From contig CAMDAD010000011.1 of assembly GCA_945888515.1 (NCBI GenBank), positions 57,540-121,539 of the forward strand: a stretch of DNA of 64,000 nt, written 5' to 3'. Shown in pieces: positions 8,489 to 17,497 of this stretch (within the stretch, counting starts at the first letter, position 1; every line of letters starts with the position of its first letter). The notes below the pieces were generated by a model, which ran no database searches, was not told where the DNA came from, and saw nothing but the letters and a program-made list of their open reading frames with translations. Origin of the DNA: Akkermansia muciniphila. GTDB taxonomy: Bacteria; Verrucomicrobiota; Verrucomicrobiia; Verrucomicrobiales; Akkermansiaceae. A program made the position numbers and the translations under genes.

Positions 8489-9382
8489 CTAACAGATTGT
8501 CGCGAAACGGGTGCCCATGAGGGCGTATGTTTCCGTGCACTGATGGCTGCGCTCCAGAAAATCGGGCGCGATCTCAACGCGGCCGGGCTCGAATAGCAGA
8601 ATCGTTGATGATCCCCCAAAGGCGAAGTAGCCCTTTTCTTCGCCCTTTGAGATGGCTTGGCCGGGGTGGAAAGTCTGGTGGATGGAGCCGACACAGGTAG
8701 CGCCGATCTCTAACAGAAGAACGGTGCCGCACTGCTCGGTGGCGAGTGCGGTGATGCTGCGTTTGTTTTGCCAGAAGTAGGAGAGATTGTTCCGCAGAGC
8801 GATGGGCGAGACGGAAAACAGCGGGCCGTTGATCGCATGCGCCACCTGAGGAAAGCCTGCGACGGGGAAATGGAAGCGATGGTAATCTACGGGGCAGAGG
8901 CGCGAGAGCAGGAGCGCGCCCTTGGCATAGCGGGCGGCGAGTTCTTCTGAGCCTAAGAGCTTTGCTAGATCGAAGGACTGACCTTTGACGAAGACGGAGG
9001 AGATTTCGGCGGCATTGGCAAACGCGAGATGCCGACCATCGGCGGGTAGCACGAGTGCGGCAGGGTCCTCATCGATAGGTCGGGCACTGGGTTTCAGTTT
9101 CCGATAAAAAAACTCGTTGAAGCTGCGGTAGCTCGCGATGTCATCGGCGAATTCCTTTGGATCGAGTCCGTACTGTGCGAGAAACGGCACGATTTTTTCG
9201 CGCGACTGCGTTTGATTCATACGCCAGCCATACCATTGAGAAAAGAACGGGCGTTTGATGAATAAGTGCAGTGCTAATTGACCTAACGGATTTCCATAAG
9301 CAAAACGCAAAAACGACTCACCATAAACCTGCTCGGTTTCGATCGCGCCAGTCAGGCTGTTGTAAAATTGAATCGCAGACAC
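8489..9382 (-). CDS. psd: phosphatidylserine decarboxylase
   Basis: Makes phosphatidylethanolamine from phosphatidylserine at the inner membrane, using a pyruvoyl group formed by self-cleavage. The 297-residue proenzyme shows the family landmarks P-A-D-G at 113-116, C-P-V-D-Y-H-R-F-H at 163-171 and the cleavage/pyruvoyl site G-G-S-S-T at 256-260 (G-S-S variant rather than L-G-S-T). The N-terminus resembles the longer type of bacterial enzyme. The phosphatidylserine synthase gene is not in this window. Confidence 0.93.
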   Translation of the reverse strand: MSAIQFYNSLTGAIETEQVYGESFLRFAYGNPLGQLALHLFIKRPFFSQWYGWRMNQTQSREKIVPFLAQYGLDPKEFADDIASYRSFNEFFYRKLKPSARPIDEDPAALVLPADGRHLAFANAAEISSVFVKGQSFDLAKLLGSEELAARYAKGALLLSRLCPVDYHRFHFPVAGFPQVAHAINGPLFSVSPIALRNNLSYFWQNKRSITALATEQCGTVLLLEIGATCVGSIHQTFHPGQAISKGEEKGYFAFGGSSTILLFEPGRVEIAPDFLERSHQCTETYALMGTRFATIC

Positions 9383-9439
9383 AAACCAGCTTTGCGCAGT
9401 TTGAGTGTAGGGGAAAGAAAAATTCGATGGCCTGTTGCT

Positions 9440-10303
9440 TCAGGTCTGCGCGTCTGCTTTGTGCTCGAAGTGACCCACGACCGCCCCCGTGCTGAGGCCA
9501 ACAACAAAACCGCAGACGTGTCCGAGAACATCAGTCTGCGGGTCCTTGCCGCTACCGAGCATGCCTAACAGGACGATACCGGCTAGCAGTGGTGCGGCGA
9601 TTTTTGACCACGATCCGAGTGGACGCATATGCCAGTTTTCGGAAATACCACTACCAGAGAGCAAACCCAGAGCCGCAAAAACGGCAGTAGATGCACCAAG
9701 CGAAAAAAACGATTCAGGGTATTGAATCCACGCATTGAGAGCATTGCCCAAAGCGCCGCAAATCAGGATGAGAGTCCATGCTTTCCACGCTCCGAAGCTG
9801 CGTGCTAGGAAAATCGTGAACCCGAGACCGACGAATAAATTTCCGACTAGGTGCGGCACATCGGCATGCAGAAACAGCGAGGTGAAGGGACGCCACCACT
9901 GATGACCTTCCATCAAATCCACGCTGGAGGAAACGAAGCGCTGGACCTCGGCATCGGGACCATGTTGCCAGTAAAAAGCGGCGATCAAGGCGCACATCCA
10001 TAGGACATACCAAGACCAGCCCGCTGGATAAAGTGGACGCAGCGGAGTGGATACCGTGGAGCGGGAGGTCGCCATTTCTTCCTGAAACGCGTCGAGCTCT
10101 TTTTCCAATTTTGGCGTCGGTTCGGTTTCGGTCTGCAAGAGAAAGGCCTCCTGCTGCGGTTCCAGCTCGACCCGACAATCTGCGCCCATGGCGAGCGCGA
10201 CGAGTCCGTGATCGTTGGCTTCTTCGAGTGAGGAAAATGTTCTCACGGTGACCCACGATTCATCGTCGTCGGAAGTTTGTGTGTTATCAGATGTTCCAGT
10301 CAT
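9440..10303 (-). CDS. rhomboid-family intramembrane serine protease
   Basis: A 287-residue protein with a soluble N-terminal region of about 100 residues that starts like a signal-transducing-protein fold (W-V-T-V-R-T-F-S-S-L-E-E-A-N), then about six membrane segments. The rhomboid motifs are W-W-R-P-F-T-S-L-F-L-H-A near the first loop, the catalytic G-A-S-T-A-V-F-A-A-L-G, and a His in D-V-L-G-H-V-C-G. It cleaves membrane proteins within the bilayer. I chose ATG 10303; an ATG at 10327 is in frame. Its start region faces menC. Confidence 0.85.
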   Translation of the reverse strand: MTGTSDNTQTSDDDESWVTVRTFSSLEEANDHGLVALAMGADCRVELEPQQEAFLLQTETEPTPKLEKELDAFQEEMATSRSTVSTPLRPLYPAGWSWYVLWMCALIAAFYWQHGPDAEVQRFVSSSVDLMEGHQWWRPFTSLFLHADVPHLVGNLFVGLGFTIFLARSFGAWKAWTLILICGALGNALNAWIQYPESFFSLGASTAVFAALGLLSGSGISENWHMRPLGSWSKIAAPLLAGIVLLGMLGSGKDPQTDVLGHVCGFVVGLSTGAVVGHFEHKADAQT

Positions 10304-10412
10304 GAGGCATACGGTAAACGTCAGCATCCCTCAGATTTGGCATCCGTCAACTCGTGATGCAAAATCTGCTGCCCGCACTTGTGAGACGCGGCGCTCGTGT
10401 TATGCTGGCGAT

Positions 10413-11333
10413 GTGCTGGAAAACATTTACGGTTGGAAATATCGCATGGCGGGGCGTCATGCGCTCAATCGTCGTAGCGCGCAATCGGAGGTGGAAGGCT
10501 TTCTGATTTTTCACTATGGAGGATACGGCTGTGTTCAACCGTGGCCGGTGTTTGGTCATCCCTCGTTAGACGAGCACTGGCAGGCGCTGGAGGCCGGGCA
10601 CTCGTTGCCTTTGTTAGAACAGGCGCTTCGCTGCGCACGACTGGATGGGGAAGCGCGGGCGCGGCGGGTATCATGGTGGTCGCAAGGTACGGTGCCGCAG
10701 AGTCACGCGACGCTAACGAGTTTTACCGAGCATGAAGACGATGCCGCGCTCATGGCCTTTACGCACGTGAAAGTCAAGATGTCAGCGGCTCAGAACGAGG
10801 AGCTGATCTCTTGGGCGCAACGGCATCTAGCACCGCGCATCCGTTTGGATTTTAATGAGGTGCCGACGCAGCTTGAGTTCGATGCTTGGTGGCACTCATT
10901 GCCCCATTCGCTGCAAGTGCGGATCGATTGGATCGAGGATCCATTTCTCTTTGAGGCACGGGAATGGCGGATTTTCCAAGAACGGACGGGTGTGAAATTG
11001 GCTATCGATCGCGCGCTGTCTGATGCCACGGTTTCGCCGGAATGGCTTTCCGTTTGGAAACCCGCTTGGCAGGAGATACCGCGCGCTGTGGTAAAGGAGT
11101 CGCTGGTGGTGACATCGGCGATGGATCATCCGGTCGGTCAGGCATGGGCTGCCTATAGCGCGGCGCAAGCCGGTGTCACGCAGGTCTGTGGCCTGCGCAC
11201 AGATCATTTGTTCGCGCGCGATGCTTTCACGGAAGCGATGGGTGCCTGGTCGCCGGAGTGGCCGGTTCTGGAAGGAACTGGCATGGGCTTTGATGAGTTG
11301 TTAGAAATGATTCCATGGACGCGCATTCGTTAG
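10413..11333 (+). CDS. menC: o-succinylbenzoate synthase (enolase superfamily)
   Basis: Dehydrates SHCHC to o-succinylbenzoate in menaquinone synthesis. Enolase-superfamily barrel elements are present: the base K-V-K strand (T-H-V-K-V-K), metal ligands in R-L-D-F-N-E and I-D-W-I-E-D-P-F, and K-L-A-I-D-R-A. The 306-residue length from GTG 10413 fits MenC; further upstream the frame is open to 10215 but lies over the rhomboid gene and shows no MenC resemblance. The start is therefore likely but not certain (ATG 10302 is the other option). It overlaps menE by 19 bases, so the two form an operon. Confidence 0.82.
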   Translation: MLENIYGWKYRMAGRHALNRRSAQSEVEGFLIFHYGGYGCVQPWPVFGHPSLDEHWQALEAGHSLPLLEQALRCARLDGEARARRVSWWSQGTVPQSHATLTSFTEHEDDAALMAFTHVKVKMSAAQNEELISWAQRHLAPRIRLDFNEVPTQLEFDAWWHSLPHSLQVRIDWIEDPFLFEAREWRIFQERTGVKLAIDRALSDATVSPEWLSVWKPAWQEIPRAVVKESLVVTSAMDHPVGQAWAAYSAAQAGVTQVCGLRTDHLFARDAFTEAMGAWSPEWPVLEGTGMGFDELLEMIPWTRIR

Positions 11334-12427
11334 TTTACCCTGAGTTCTGGCAGAGCGAGGAATCGCATGTGCTCTCGCAACATCGCATCATGCCCGTGCC
11401 GGATTTGCCCTGTCCATCGTTGGTGTTCGCCACATCGGGCTCCACGGGGCAAGCGCGGCATGTTGTTCTATCGAAAAAGAGCCTATTGCTCTCCGCAATG
11501 GTGGTGAATGAGCATTTGCAGGCTGATGCGACCAGTGTGTGGGGGCTGTGTTTGCCTTGGTGGCATGTGGGTGGCATGGGGGTGATCGCGCGCGCCTATC
11601 AAGCAGGTGCCATATTTTCGCTCGGCCCCCCGCGCTGGCAAGTGGAGGATTGCGTGCGCTGGTTGCGCGATGAGGCGGTGACTCATCTCTCGCTCGTCCC
11701 GACGCAAGTGCACGATCTTGTCGCGGCGGAATATCGTGCGCCGTCCTCGCTTCGGGCCGTGGTGGTGGGCGGCGGTCGCCTGGAGCGAGATCTCGGTCGC
11801 AAAGCGCGGGACTTGGGTTGGCCGGTGTTGGCCAGCTACGGCATGACGGAAGCGGGATCGCAGATCGCGACGCAAGACTTATCAGCTCTGCAGCATCCTT
11901 ACACGAGCGAGCCGATACCGATTTTACCCTGTTGGAACGTGCGGACGATGGAGGTGGGGATTTTCGAAATTTCGGGCCCTGTCTTATTTCATGGGGAGAT
12001 GATCGGGGACCCGGATGCATGGCACTATGAGTCGCGTCGGGGTGAGTGGTATCAGACGCAGGATTGTGGCGATGTGATCGATGGACAGCTGCGATTGCGG
12101 CATCGGGCGGATACTCTCGTAAAAGTGTTAGGGGAATTAGTGGATCCCACAGCCATCGAATCGCAACTGGCTCAAGCGGGACTGCCTGTGGGTCGTTTTG
12201 CGGTGATCGCCGTGGCCGATGCGCGTCAGGAGCATCGTCTGGTGCTGGTGCATGAAGCGCTTGCTCCCTCTTTGCTGGAGTCCGCTCTCGCTTCTTATCA
12301 TGACGATTCCCCAGGCTATGCTCGCATCGCGAATCAGCAATCGATCACTGTCTTTCCGCGCAGTGATTTGGGGAAAATCCTGCGACGGGAGCTGGCGGAG
12401 CGAATCGGACCCAGCCTGTCAGTTTGA
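11315..12427 (+). CDS. menE: o-succinylbenzoate--CoA ligase
   Basis: An adenylate-forming enzyme that activates o-succinylbenzoate as its CoA thioester for menaquinone synthesis. It has the AMP-binding P-loop T-S-G-S-T-G-Q at 40-46, the A-S-Y-G-M-T-E-A-G-S motif at 173-182, D-C-G-D and R-A-D-T-L-V-K hinge motifs, and a C-terminal catalytic Lys in L-G-K-I-L-R-R-E-L. At 370 residues it is shorter than most acyl-CoA synthetases, as is usual for some MenE proteins. It overlaps menC, and its end overlaps the convergent VIT protein gene by 9 bases. Confidence 0.88.
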   Translation: MDAHSLVYPEFWQSEESHVLSQHRIMPVPDLPCPSLVFATSGSTGQARHVVLSKKSLLLSAMVVNEHLQADATSVWGLCLPWWHVGGMGVIARAYQAGAIFSLGPPRWQVEDCVRWLRDEAVTHLSLVPTQVHDLVAAEYRAPSSLRAVVVGGGRLERDLGRKARDLGWPVLASYGMTEAGSQIATQDLSALQHPYTSEPIPILPCWNVRTMEVGIFEISGPVLFHGEMIGDPDAWHYESRRGEWYQTQDCGDVIDGQLRLRHRADTLVKVLGELVDPTAIESQLAQAGLPVGRFAVIAVADARQEHRLVLVHEALAPSLLESALASYHDDSPGYARIANQQSITVFPRSDLGKILRRELAERIGPSLSV

Positions 12428-14989
12428 TCGCCTCCTTCGCAGACAGGCCATCATTGTGCCTAGCAGGACCAGCAGGGCTGTCGAAGGCTCGGGTACGTTT
12501 GGCACGGCGGGAGTGGTGGCGGAATCGACGGGAGTGAGGCCGTGACGTGCGTATTGTTCCATCGTTTCCAAAACCACGGCACCGGAGACATAGCTCACCA
12601 ACTGGTATTTCACTGCTAACTTGCCATCCTTGGTTTTGGCCACTTCCTCCATCGCCCAGAGTCGCGCGAGTTGATCACTGACTTTGTTTTCTGTTAGGTT
12701 GGTGGCGTCTTGTTGACGTGTCCACTGCCAGGAAAATTTCTCTTCGCCTTTTTGCAATCGGTCCATCCAAGCGGCGAGTCCGTCTTCACTAGCAGCATCG
12801 CTCGGAGCCGATGACATCATGCCACTGCGGCCCAGTGCCTCGAACAAACGGTTGGGACCATCCACCACGGGGAGTGCGAAAAATTTCGGACGATTACTGC
12901 CACGCTCTAACAGCTGCAATAAGCGTTCGCTCTGGCACAGCAGCACTGGTTGCGGGCCGTGCAGCCAGACTACAGCGGTATTGGCGGATTCCTTGGCCTG
13001 ACGCAGGGCTTCGTAGAGCGCGGGTTCGTTATCACATCCGCCGCGAAAGTCGTGTTTCGCGATCTCATCTGCGCTGATTTTGGTGGCGGCCTCGTTGGCG
13101 AGCAGAATGCTAACGGATTTTCCTTGCAAGGCTCTGGTCAGCCATTCGCGGTGGTCTTGCAGAGCCTGAGAGCCATCGACGACTACGATGACTTTCTCCA
13201 TGGCTGGCGTCGCGGCGGTGTAGGGGGTGCCAATGAGAAAACGCTGTCCGTGATCGGCAAAACGATCCTCACACCAGACGGCAGTCGGTTGTTTCGGCAT
13301 ACCATTCACTTTCATAAGCAGCTTCATGGTCTGGCTGCCGAAACTGATCGATTGCATGTCGCCATCGGCGTGGGAGCTTTGCGGGGCATCGATGCAGGAA
13401 AAGGCGCTATCCGATTGCATCCACAGGGCGTGTTCCATTTGTGCGGTATCGCCGAAATTTTTCTCGGTGATGTAGGGCAAGCGCCAGGTATCGCCTTCCA
13501 GCGGTGCGGTGATGCCGATGCGAATTTTCATTTCGCCTTGTGCCGGAACCGGGAAGCACTGGACCATGATGGTATCGGGCCCCACCATGTTCACCAGCAC
13601 TGGATCGCGACGTTGTACGACGGCGACTTCCTTGTAGGCGGCCTTCACCTGTGAGACCGAGCCGAAAGCCGCCTCTCGTGGCTCACCATTGATCCATAAA
13701 GTAAGACGACTGACCTGTCCGCCGCTGGGCAGTCGCATTTGACAGCGTGCTTCCTTGGCGAGGTAGGAAGTGTTTTGAAATACCAGCGTCCACTCGCCAT
13801 AGCCGATGCGTGCCTTGGCATCGAGATGGCCATCGAAGCGTGACTCTTTGCAGTCGAGATATTTTACCTTCGCTGCCACCACATCGCCGCCGAGGTCGAA
13901 GTCGAGATCGTCTTGCTCCCAAAACTCATTGTTTCGATTGGATGAGGTTCTGCTACTCTTGACCCAATGCGGTGGGCGTTCGGAATTGAAAGGCGCCCCC
14001 GTTACGCGGAAATACAAATCGCGCACTTTGCTGGCGTCAATCGATGATCGTGATCGTTGATTCAACCACAAGAGATTCACCGATGAATATGAATTCCGAA
14101 TCCATGAGCTGATATCGCCGCCGCGGCGCCAGCCTCTTTCTTCATAGCACATGCCTAACAGAGTTTTCGACGAGCGATAGGAGCGCAGCGAGTGCAGTGC
14201 TTCTTGTGAAAACGTATCATTTCCCTCGAAGTATCGAGCTACTTGATGACGCGTCCACAGTGCCGGCATTTCGTGCAAACAGAGCGAACCGAAGGCGATC
14301 AGGAATGCTGTGAGCCATATGCGTTTGTAGTGCGGCATCCCCTCGGCATTGGCCCGCTTTTGTTCTCTAGCAAAAATACGGAAGGCGCAGATCCATGTGA
14401 GAATCGGGGAAAGAGAAAACAATCCCAAGCCGAAAAAGAGTAACGCGATGCATGATGCGGGAATCAGAGGAACAAACAAGATCGCGTAAAACAAACTCAC
14501 GCCAAAGCTCCAGCCTGCCGCGATCGTGCGCCATTTCCACTGGGTTTTCTTCGTGTGATGCATGGTGGCGAGCAACCACCAGTGAAGCAGTGGCACGGAG
14601 AGCAATACCAAGCCGTGAGCGATGGTGGGGATGGTCTCGAAAAACTCTGATCCACAGAAATTTGTCGCCCACTCAAACAAGACGATAAACAACGGGAAAA
14701 ACACGCCGAAAAACCACATCTTGCGCGACACTGCATTTTTCTTCTCGGAAGCGGACGCAGCGGGCGAGGCGAACTTCGGCGTGTATCCTGCATCCAGTCG
14801 GCCTAACGCATTTTCTAACTCCATCAATCCACAGGTGCCGACTTGGCCTTGGGTGATTTCCTCATGGATGTGCCGGCGCAGGTCATCCTTCAGTTCGGCG
14901 GCTTCCTCGCCATCCATTTGCTCGCGCTCGACGCGCTCCTGCAAGTATTGCTCCAATCGCATCTCTGCTGCTTCCGTCCACTGTTTCAT
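12419..14989 (-). CDS. membrane protein with HAAS-like N-terminus, VIT-like region and PEP-CTERM tail
   Basis: An 856-residue protein in four parts. Residues 1-65 are a helical charged segment resembling HAAS/DUF1700 domains that partner PadR regulators. Residues about 90-250 hold five or six membrane helices. Residues about 390-510 look like a VIT domain (T-L-V-F-Q-N-T-S, K-A-A-Y-K-E-V, then V-P-A-Q-G-E-M-K-I-R-I). After this comes a VWA-like stretch with a degenerate V-V-D-G-S-Q-A motif. The last 25 residues are a canonical PEP-CTERM signal: V-P-E-P-S-T-A, a hydrophobic helix, then R-R-R-R. This implies processing by an exosortase encoded elsewhere. Its ATG overlaps the PadR stop (ATGA), so translation is coupled. 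The role is unknown; an envelope stress or surface function is inferred. Confidence 0.8.
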   Translation of the reverse strand: MKQWTEAAEMRLEQYLQERVEREQMDGEEAAELKDDLRRHIHEEITQGQVGTCGLMELENALGRLDAGYTPKFASPAASASEKKNAVSRKMWFFGVFFPLFIVLFEWATNFCGSEFFETIPTIAHGLVLLSVPLLHWWLLATMHHTKKTQWKWRTIAAGWSFGVSLFYAILFVPLIPASCIALLFFGLGLFSLSPILTWICAFRIFAREQKRANAEGMPHYKRIWLTAFLIAFGSLCLHEMPALWTRHQVARYFEGNDTFSQEALHSLRSYRSSKTLLGMCYEERGWRRGGDISSWIRNSYSSVNLLWLNQRSRSSIDASKVRDLYFRVTGAPFNSERPPHWVKSSRTSSNRNNEFWEQDDLDFDLGGDVVAAKVKYLDCKESRFDGHLDAKARIGYGEWTLVFQNTSYLAKEARCQMRLPSGGQVSRLTLWINGEPREAAFGSVSQVKAAYKEVAVVQRRDPVLVNMVGPDTIMVQCFPVPAQGEMKIRIGITAPLEGDTWRLPYITEKNFGDTAQMEHALWMQSDSAFSCIDAPQSSHADGDMQSISFGSQTMKLLMKVNGMPKQPTAVWCEDRFADHGQRFLIGTPYTAATPAMEKVIVVVDGSQALQDHREWLTRALQGKSVSILLANEAATKISADEIAKHDFRGGCDNEPALYEALRQAKESANTAVVWLHGPQPVLLCQSERLLQLLERGSNRPKFFALPVVDGPNRLFEALGRSGMMSSAPSDAASEDGLAAWMDRLQKGEEKFSWQWTRQQDATNLTENKVSDQLARLWAMEEVAKTKDGKLAVKYQLVSYVSGAVVLETMEQYARHGLTPVDSATTPAVPNVPEPSTALLVLLGTMMACLRRRRSN

Positions 14990-15366
14990 GCTGTTGTTTT
15001 GGGTGATTGTTTGTGCTTTCCTAAGGTTTCGACTCCGCGAATCATGGTATCAAAATAGACGGCCATCTCTTCCGCTTGCTGGCGGCCTTGGGTCGTGAGG
15101 CGATAGTACTTGCGCGCGGGACCTTCGTTCGATTCCTCCAAGCGCGTGTCCACCAGTCCCTGCTTTTTCAGGCGAGAGAGCAGGGGGTAAATTGAACCCT
15201 CAGCCACGCCTATCCCCGGAATGCCGACCAGTGCCTTGACGAGCGCATAGCCATACCACTCGCCTTCTTTCAATGCGCGCAGGATGCAGAAATCCAACAG
15301 ACCCTTGCGCATCTGCACGGCCCAATTGTCAAACCAATCTCCTGACGCTTCCCCCTTGTCGCTCAT
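14986..15366 (-). CDS. PadR-family transcriptional regulator
   Basis: A 126-residue protein with the PadR winged-helix domain: M-R-K-G-L-L-D-F-C-I-L-R-A-L, then W-Y-G-Y-A-L-V-K-A-L, G-S-I-Y-P-L-L-S-R-L-K-K-Q-G-L-V and R-K-Y-Y-R-L-T-T-Q-G-R. A short C-terminal helix follows for dimerisation. PadR proteins are usually repressors of the neighbouring operon; the 4-base overlap with the VIT/PEP-CTERM gene makes that gene the likely target. I prefer ATG 15366; ATG 15387 is in frame and equally possible. Confidence 0.9.
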   Translation of the reverse strand: MSDKGEASGDWFDNWAVQMRKGLLDFCILRALKEGEWYGYALVKALVGIPGIGVAEGSIYPLLSRLKKQGLVDTRLEESNEGPARKYYRLTTQGRQQAEEMAVYFDTMIRGVETLGKHKQSPKTTA

Positions 15367-15387
15367 GACAAGCTGGGTATCTTGCAT

Positions 15388-15784
15388 AAAAAGGTAGTTG
15401 TCAATGAAAATAATATTTTTTCTCAATCGAGGAAAAGCTGCCTCGTTTTCTAGCTTGCGAGCGACTGTGTCCTTTGCTCTACACGGCAGGGAGTTGTGGG
15501 GTTTCGTGTCATGCGGCTGTCTGGATTTTTTTGGGAAATTCTTGCAAAATCCTGCTAACCTCATAAATCCGTGTTTGCAAGATCACACCAACCCCTGCGT
15601 GGCCATTCACCCATGACTCACATGACCGCACCCAAAACTAAATACCACGTCAGATTTCGTAAGAGTAATTGCAAACTTCGCGTCTGCTTGCTCTACTTCG
15701 GCCCCGTAGGCAACCCATTTGCCCCATCAGGTGTGATAAGAAATCGCCATTGACACGGAGAACGATCATTTTAGTGTAATCTAC
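15388..15784. other. intergenic stretch between PadR and the VapBC module
   Basis: About 400 bases with no convincing gene. The PadR side is AT-rich (AATAATATTTTTT near 15409-15421), suited to hold the padR promoter and operator. A 60-codon frame at 15571-15753 lacks any recognisable pattern or ribosome-binding site. The right end holds the candidate promoter of the toxin-antitoxin module. Confidence 0.5.
15750..15780 (+). promoter_or_regulatory. candidate promoter of the VapBC-like module
   Basis: A perfect TTGACA (-35) at 15750-15755 is followed 19 bases later by TGTAAT at 15775-15780. The start codon is only 5 bases further on, so a transcript from here would be almost leaderless. The spacing is longer than ideal, hence the low confidence. 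Confidence 0.3.
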
Positions 15785-16027
15785 ATGACAGCCATCACCA
15801 TAGAACTGCCAGAAACGATAGCACGAGAGGTGTCATCGATGGCAGTTGAGCAGCACACCACCGTTGCTACGGTGGTTTCTGCGATCGTGGTGGAGCACGT
15901 AAAACAAAAGACCAGCTACGAAGCGGCACAAGAAGATTTTTTGTCGCGTAAACCTGTTCTTTTGCAATCGGAATTTAACGAATATCCTCGCAGAGATGCC
16001 CTGTATGACCGCGCCGATATTCGTTGA
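15785..16027 (+). CDS. VapB-like antitoxin
   Basis: An 80-residue protein. The N-terminal half (T-I-E-L-P-E-T-I-A-R-E-V, then a helix-rich stretch) fits a ribbon-helix-helix-type antitoxin that binds DNA and its toxin; the C-terminal segment ending R-R-D-A-L-Y-D-R resembles the toxin-wrapping tails of PIN-domain antitoxins. The next gene, a PIN toxin, overlaps its end by 23 bases, which is the normal antitoxin-first order. It likely represses its own promoter together with the toxin. Confidence 0.72.
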   Translation: MTAITIELPETIAREVSSMAVEQHTTVATVVSAIVVEHVKQKTSYEAAQEDFLSRKPVLLQSEFNEYPRRDALYDRADIR

Positions 16028-16451
16028 TACCAATGTTCTTGTGTATTCCCGTGACGCTCGTGATACCGCGAAGCAAAAAAGGGCACACGATGCGTTGTCG
16101 TTTTTATGGAGGACAAAACTTGGCCGACTGAGTTTCCAAGTGCTCAACGAGTACTACGTGACTGTTACCAAAAAACTAAAACCCGGTTTGGATCGTGACT
16201 CCGCTCGGGCAGATGTTCGCGATTTACTCGCGTGGAAACCGCAGACTCACACTGATTCGTCGCTCAAGTTGGCATTCGATATCGAGTCGCGCTATTCTGT
16301 ATCATGGTGGGACAGCCTCATCTTGTCATCTGCGATGGAAGCATCATGCGATACGGTTTACTCTGAAGACCTTCAGCACGGCATGCGCTTCGGTGGAGTC
16401 ACCGTGATCAACCCGTTCCATCTGGAATTTTCATTACCAACACTCTCTTAA
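16005..16451 (+). CDS. PIN-domain ribonuclease toxin (VapC-like)
   Basis: A 148-residue PIN domain with acidic metal ligands D8 (F-V-D-T-N-V-L-V-Y), E49 (L-N-E-Y-Y), D103 (W-W-D-S-L-I-L) and D122 (S-E-D-L). VapC toxins cut tRNA or rRNA to stop translation until the antitoxin neutralises them. ATG 16005 is preferred because a GAG lies about 8 bases upstream; ATG 15996 is in frame. It overlaps the antitoxin gene and lies 25 bases before the TIM-barrel gene on the same strand. Confidence 0.85.
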   Translation: MTAPIFVDTNVLVYSRDARDTAKQKRAHDALSFLWRTKLGRLSFQVLNEYYVTVTKKLKPGLDRDSARADVRDLLAWKPQTHTDSSLKLAFDIESRYSVSWWDSLILSSAMEASCDTVYSEDLQHGMRFGGVTVINPFHLEFSLPTLS

Positions 16452-16476
16452 ACAAACAACCTATAACCTAATTATC

Positions 16477-17481
16477 ATGAAACTACACAACGCCATGTGG
16501 CCCGGACTCGTTGGAAAAGAGCCCGACACCGACCATCCGCCGATCTCGCTCGATCACATGCTGGAACTCACCGCCGCCGCTGAGGTGGACGGCCAGAAGT
16601 TTGACGGGGTCGATTTGTTCTTGTTCCATCCGCACACCGATCCCGATATTTCCGAGGACGATCTGAAGGCAATGGCCGACAAAATTGCCGCAAAAAATCT
16701 CGCTGTCGGTTCCCTCGTGGCACCGATTTGGCCGGGCACTGTTGGTGATTCCTCGATGGGAGATGACGAGCAACAAGCGAAGTTTTTGCTGTCCATCGAA
16801 AAGGCTTGCCGCATTGCGAAATTGTTCAATGAGCACGGCGTGCGCAAGTACGGCGTGATCCGCGTGGACTCCGCGGAGTTCGGCGTGCAGAAATGGGCGG
16901 AGGATCCTGTGAAAAACACCGCCCGCATCGTCGATACCTTCCAGAAAGCCGCCAAAATCGCTGCCGATCATGGCGAGCGCATCGCCGCGGAAGGGGAAAT
17001 TTGCTGGGCGGGCATGCACTCCTGGGAAGTGATGCTGCGCACGCTGGAAGGCGTCGGCATGCCGGGAGTTTTCGGTTTCCAAGCTGACCTCGCCCACACC
17101 TACCTCTACCTCATGGGCTACAATGCTCCTGAGTCCGCCTTGCTGCAACCCGGTTACACCGATGAAGAGTTCTGGCCCGCTTATGAAAAAATGGTCAGCG
17201 CGCTGCGCCCGTGGACCATCGATTTCCACGTCGCGCAAAACGACGGCACCGTGCACGGCACCGGTTCGCACGAGAAGACAGGCCGCCACTGCCAAGCCGA
17301 TGATCCGAATGGCAAGCTCGACATCGCCAAGTGCTCCGCCGTTTGGCTGCAAGGCGCTGCCGAACGCGGTATCCAGCACATCTGCTGGGACGGTTGCATG
17401 TTCCCCAATGCCGTTCTCGAAAACCCCGCCACATGGAACACCATCCTCAAGGCGATGATTTCGGTGAAGAAGGCTCTCTAA
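16477..17481 (+). CDS. sugar phosphate isomerase/epimerase-like TIM-barrel protein
   Basis: A 334-residue protein of the xylose-isomerase-like (AP endonuclease 2) barrel superfamily. The likely metal ligands are Glu in A-A-E-G-E-I-C-W (about 170), Asp/His in F-Q-A-D-L-A-H (about 198-204) and His in I-D-F-H-V-A-Q-N (about 246). No signal peptide. Such proteins isomerise or epimerise sugars or inositol derivatives and are often encoded beside Gfo/Idh/MocA oxidoreductases, as here (18183), with only a small PIN pair in between. The substrate is unknown. Confidence 0.8.
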   Translation: MKLHNAMWPGLVGKEPDTDHPPISLDHMLELTAAAEVDGQKFDGVDLFLFHPHTDPDISEDDLKAMADKIAAKNLAVGSLVAPIWPGTVGDSSMGDDEQQAKFLLSIEKACRIAKLFNEHGVRKYGVIRVDSAEFGVQKWAEDPVKNTARIVDTFQKAAKIAADHGERIAAEGEICWAGMHSWEVMLRTLEGVGMPGVFGFQADLAHTYLYLMGYNAPESALLQPGYTDEEFWPAYEKMVSALRPWTIDFHVAQNDGTVHGTGSHEKTGRHCQADDPNGKLDIAKCSAVWLQGAAERGIQHICWDGCMFPNAVLENPATWNTILKAMISVKKAL

Positions 17482-17497
17482 CATTTCCTGATAGACA

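Noticed and set aside
10301..10304. CATG at which the rhomboid ATG and a possible menC ATG would overlap back to back
   Set aside because: The menC-like sequence begins only near 10413, so a shared start tetranucleotide is more likely chance; the space between would be needed for promoters.
15571..15753. 60-codon frame before the VapBC module
   Set aside because: No pattern, no ribosome-binding site; likely non-coding.
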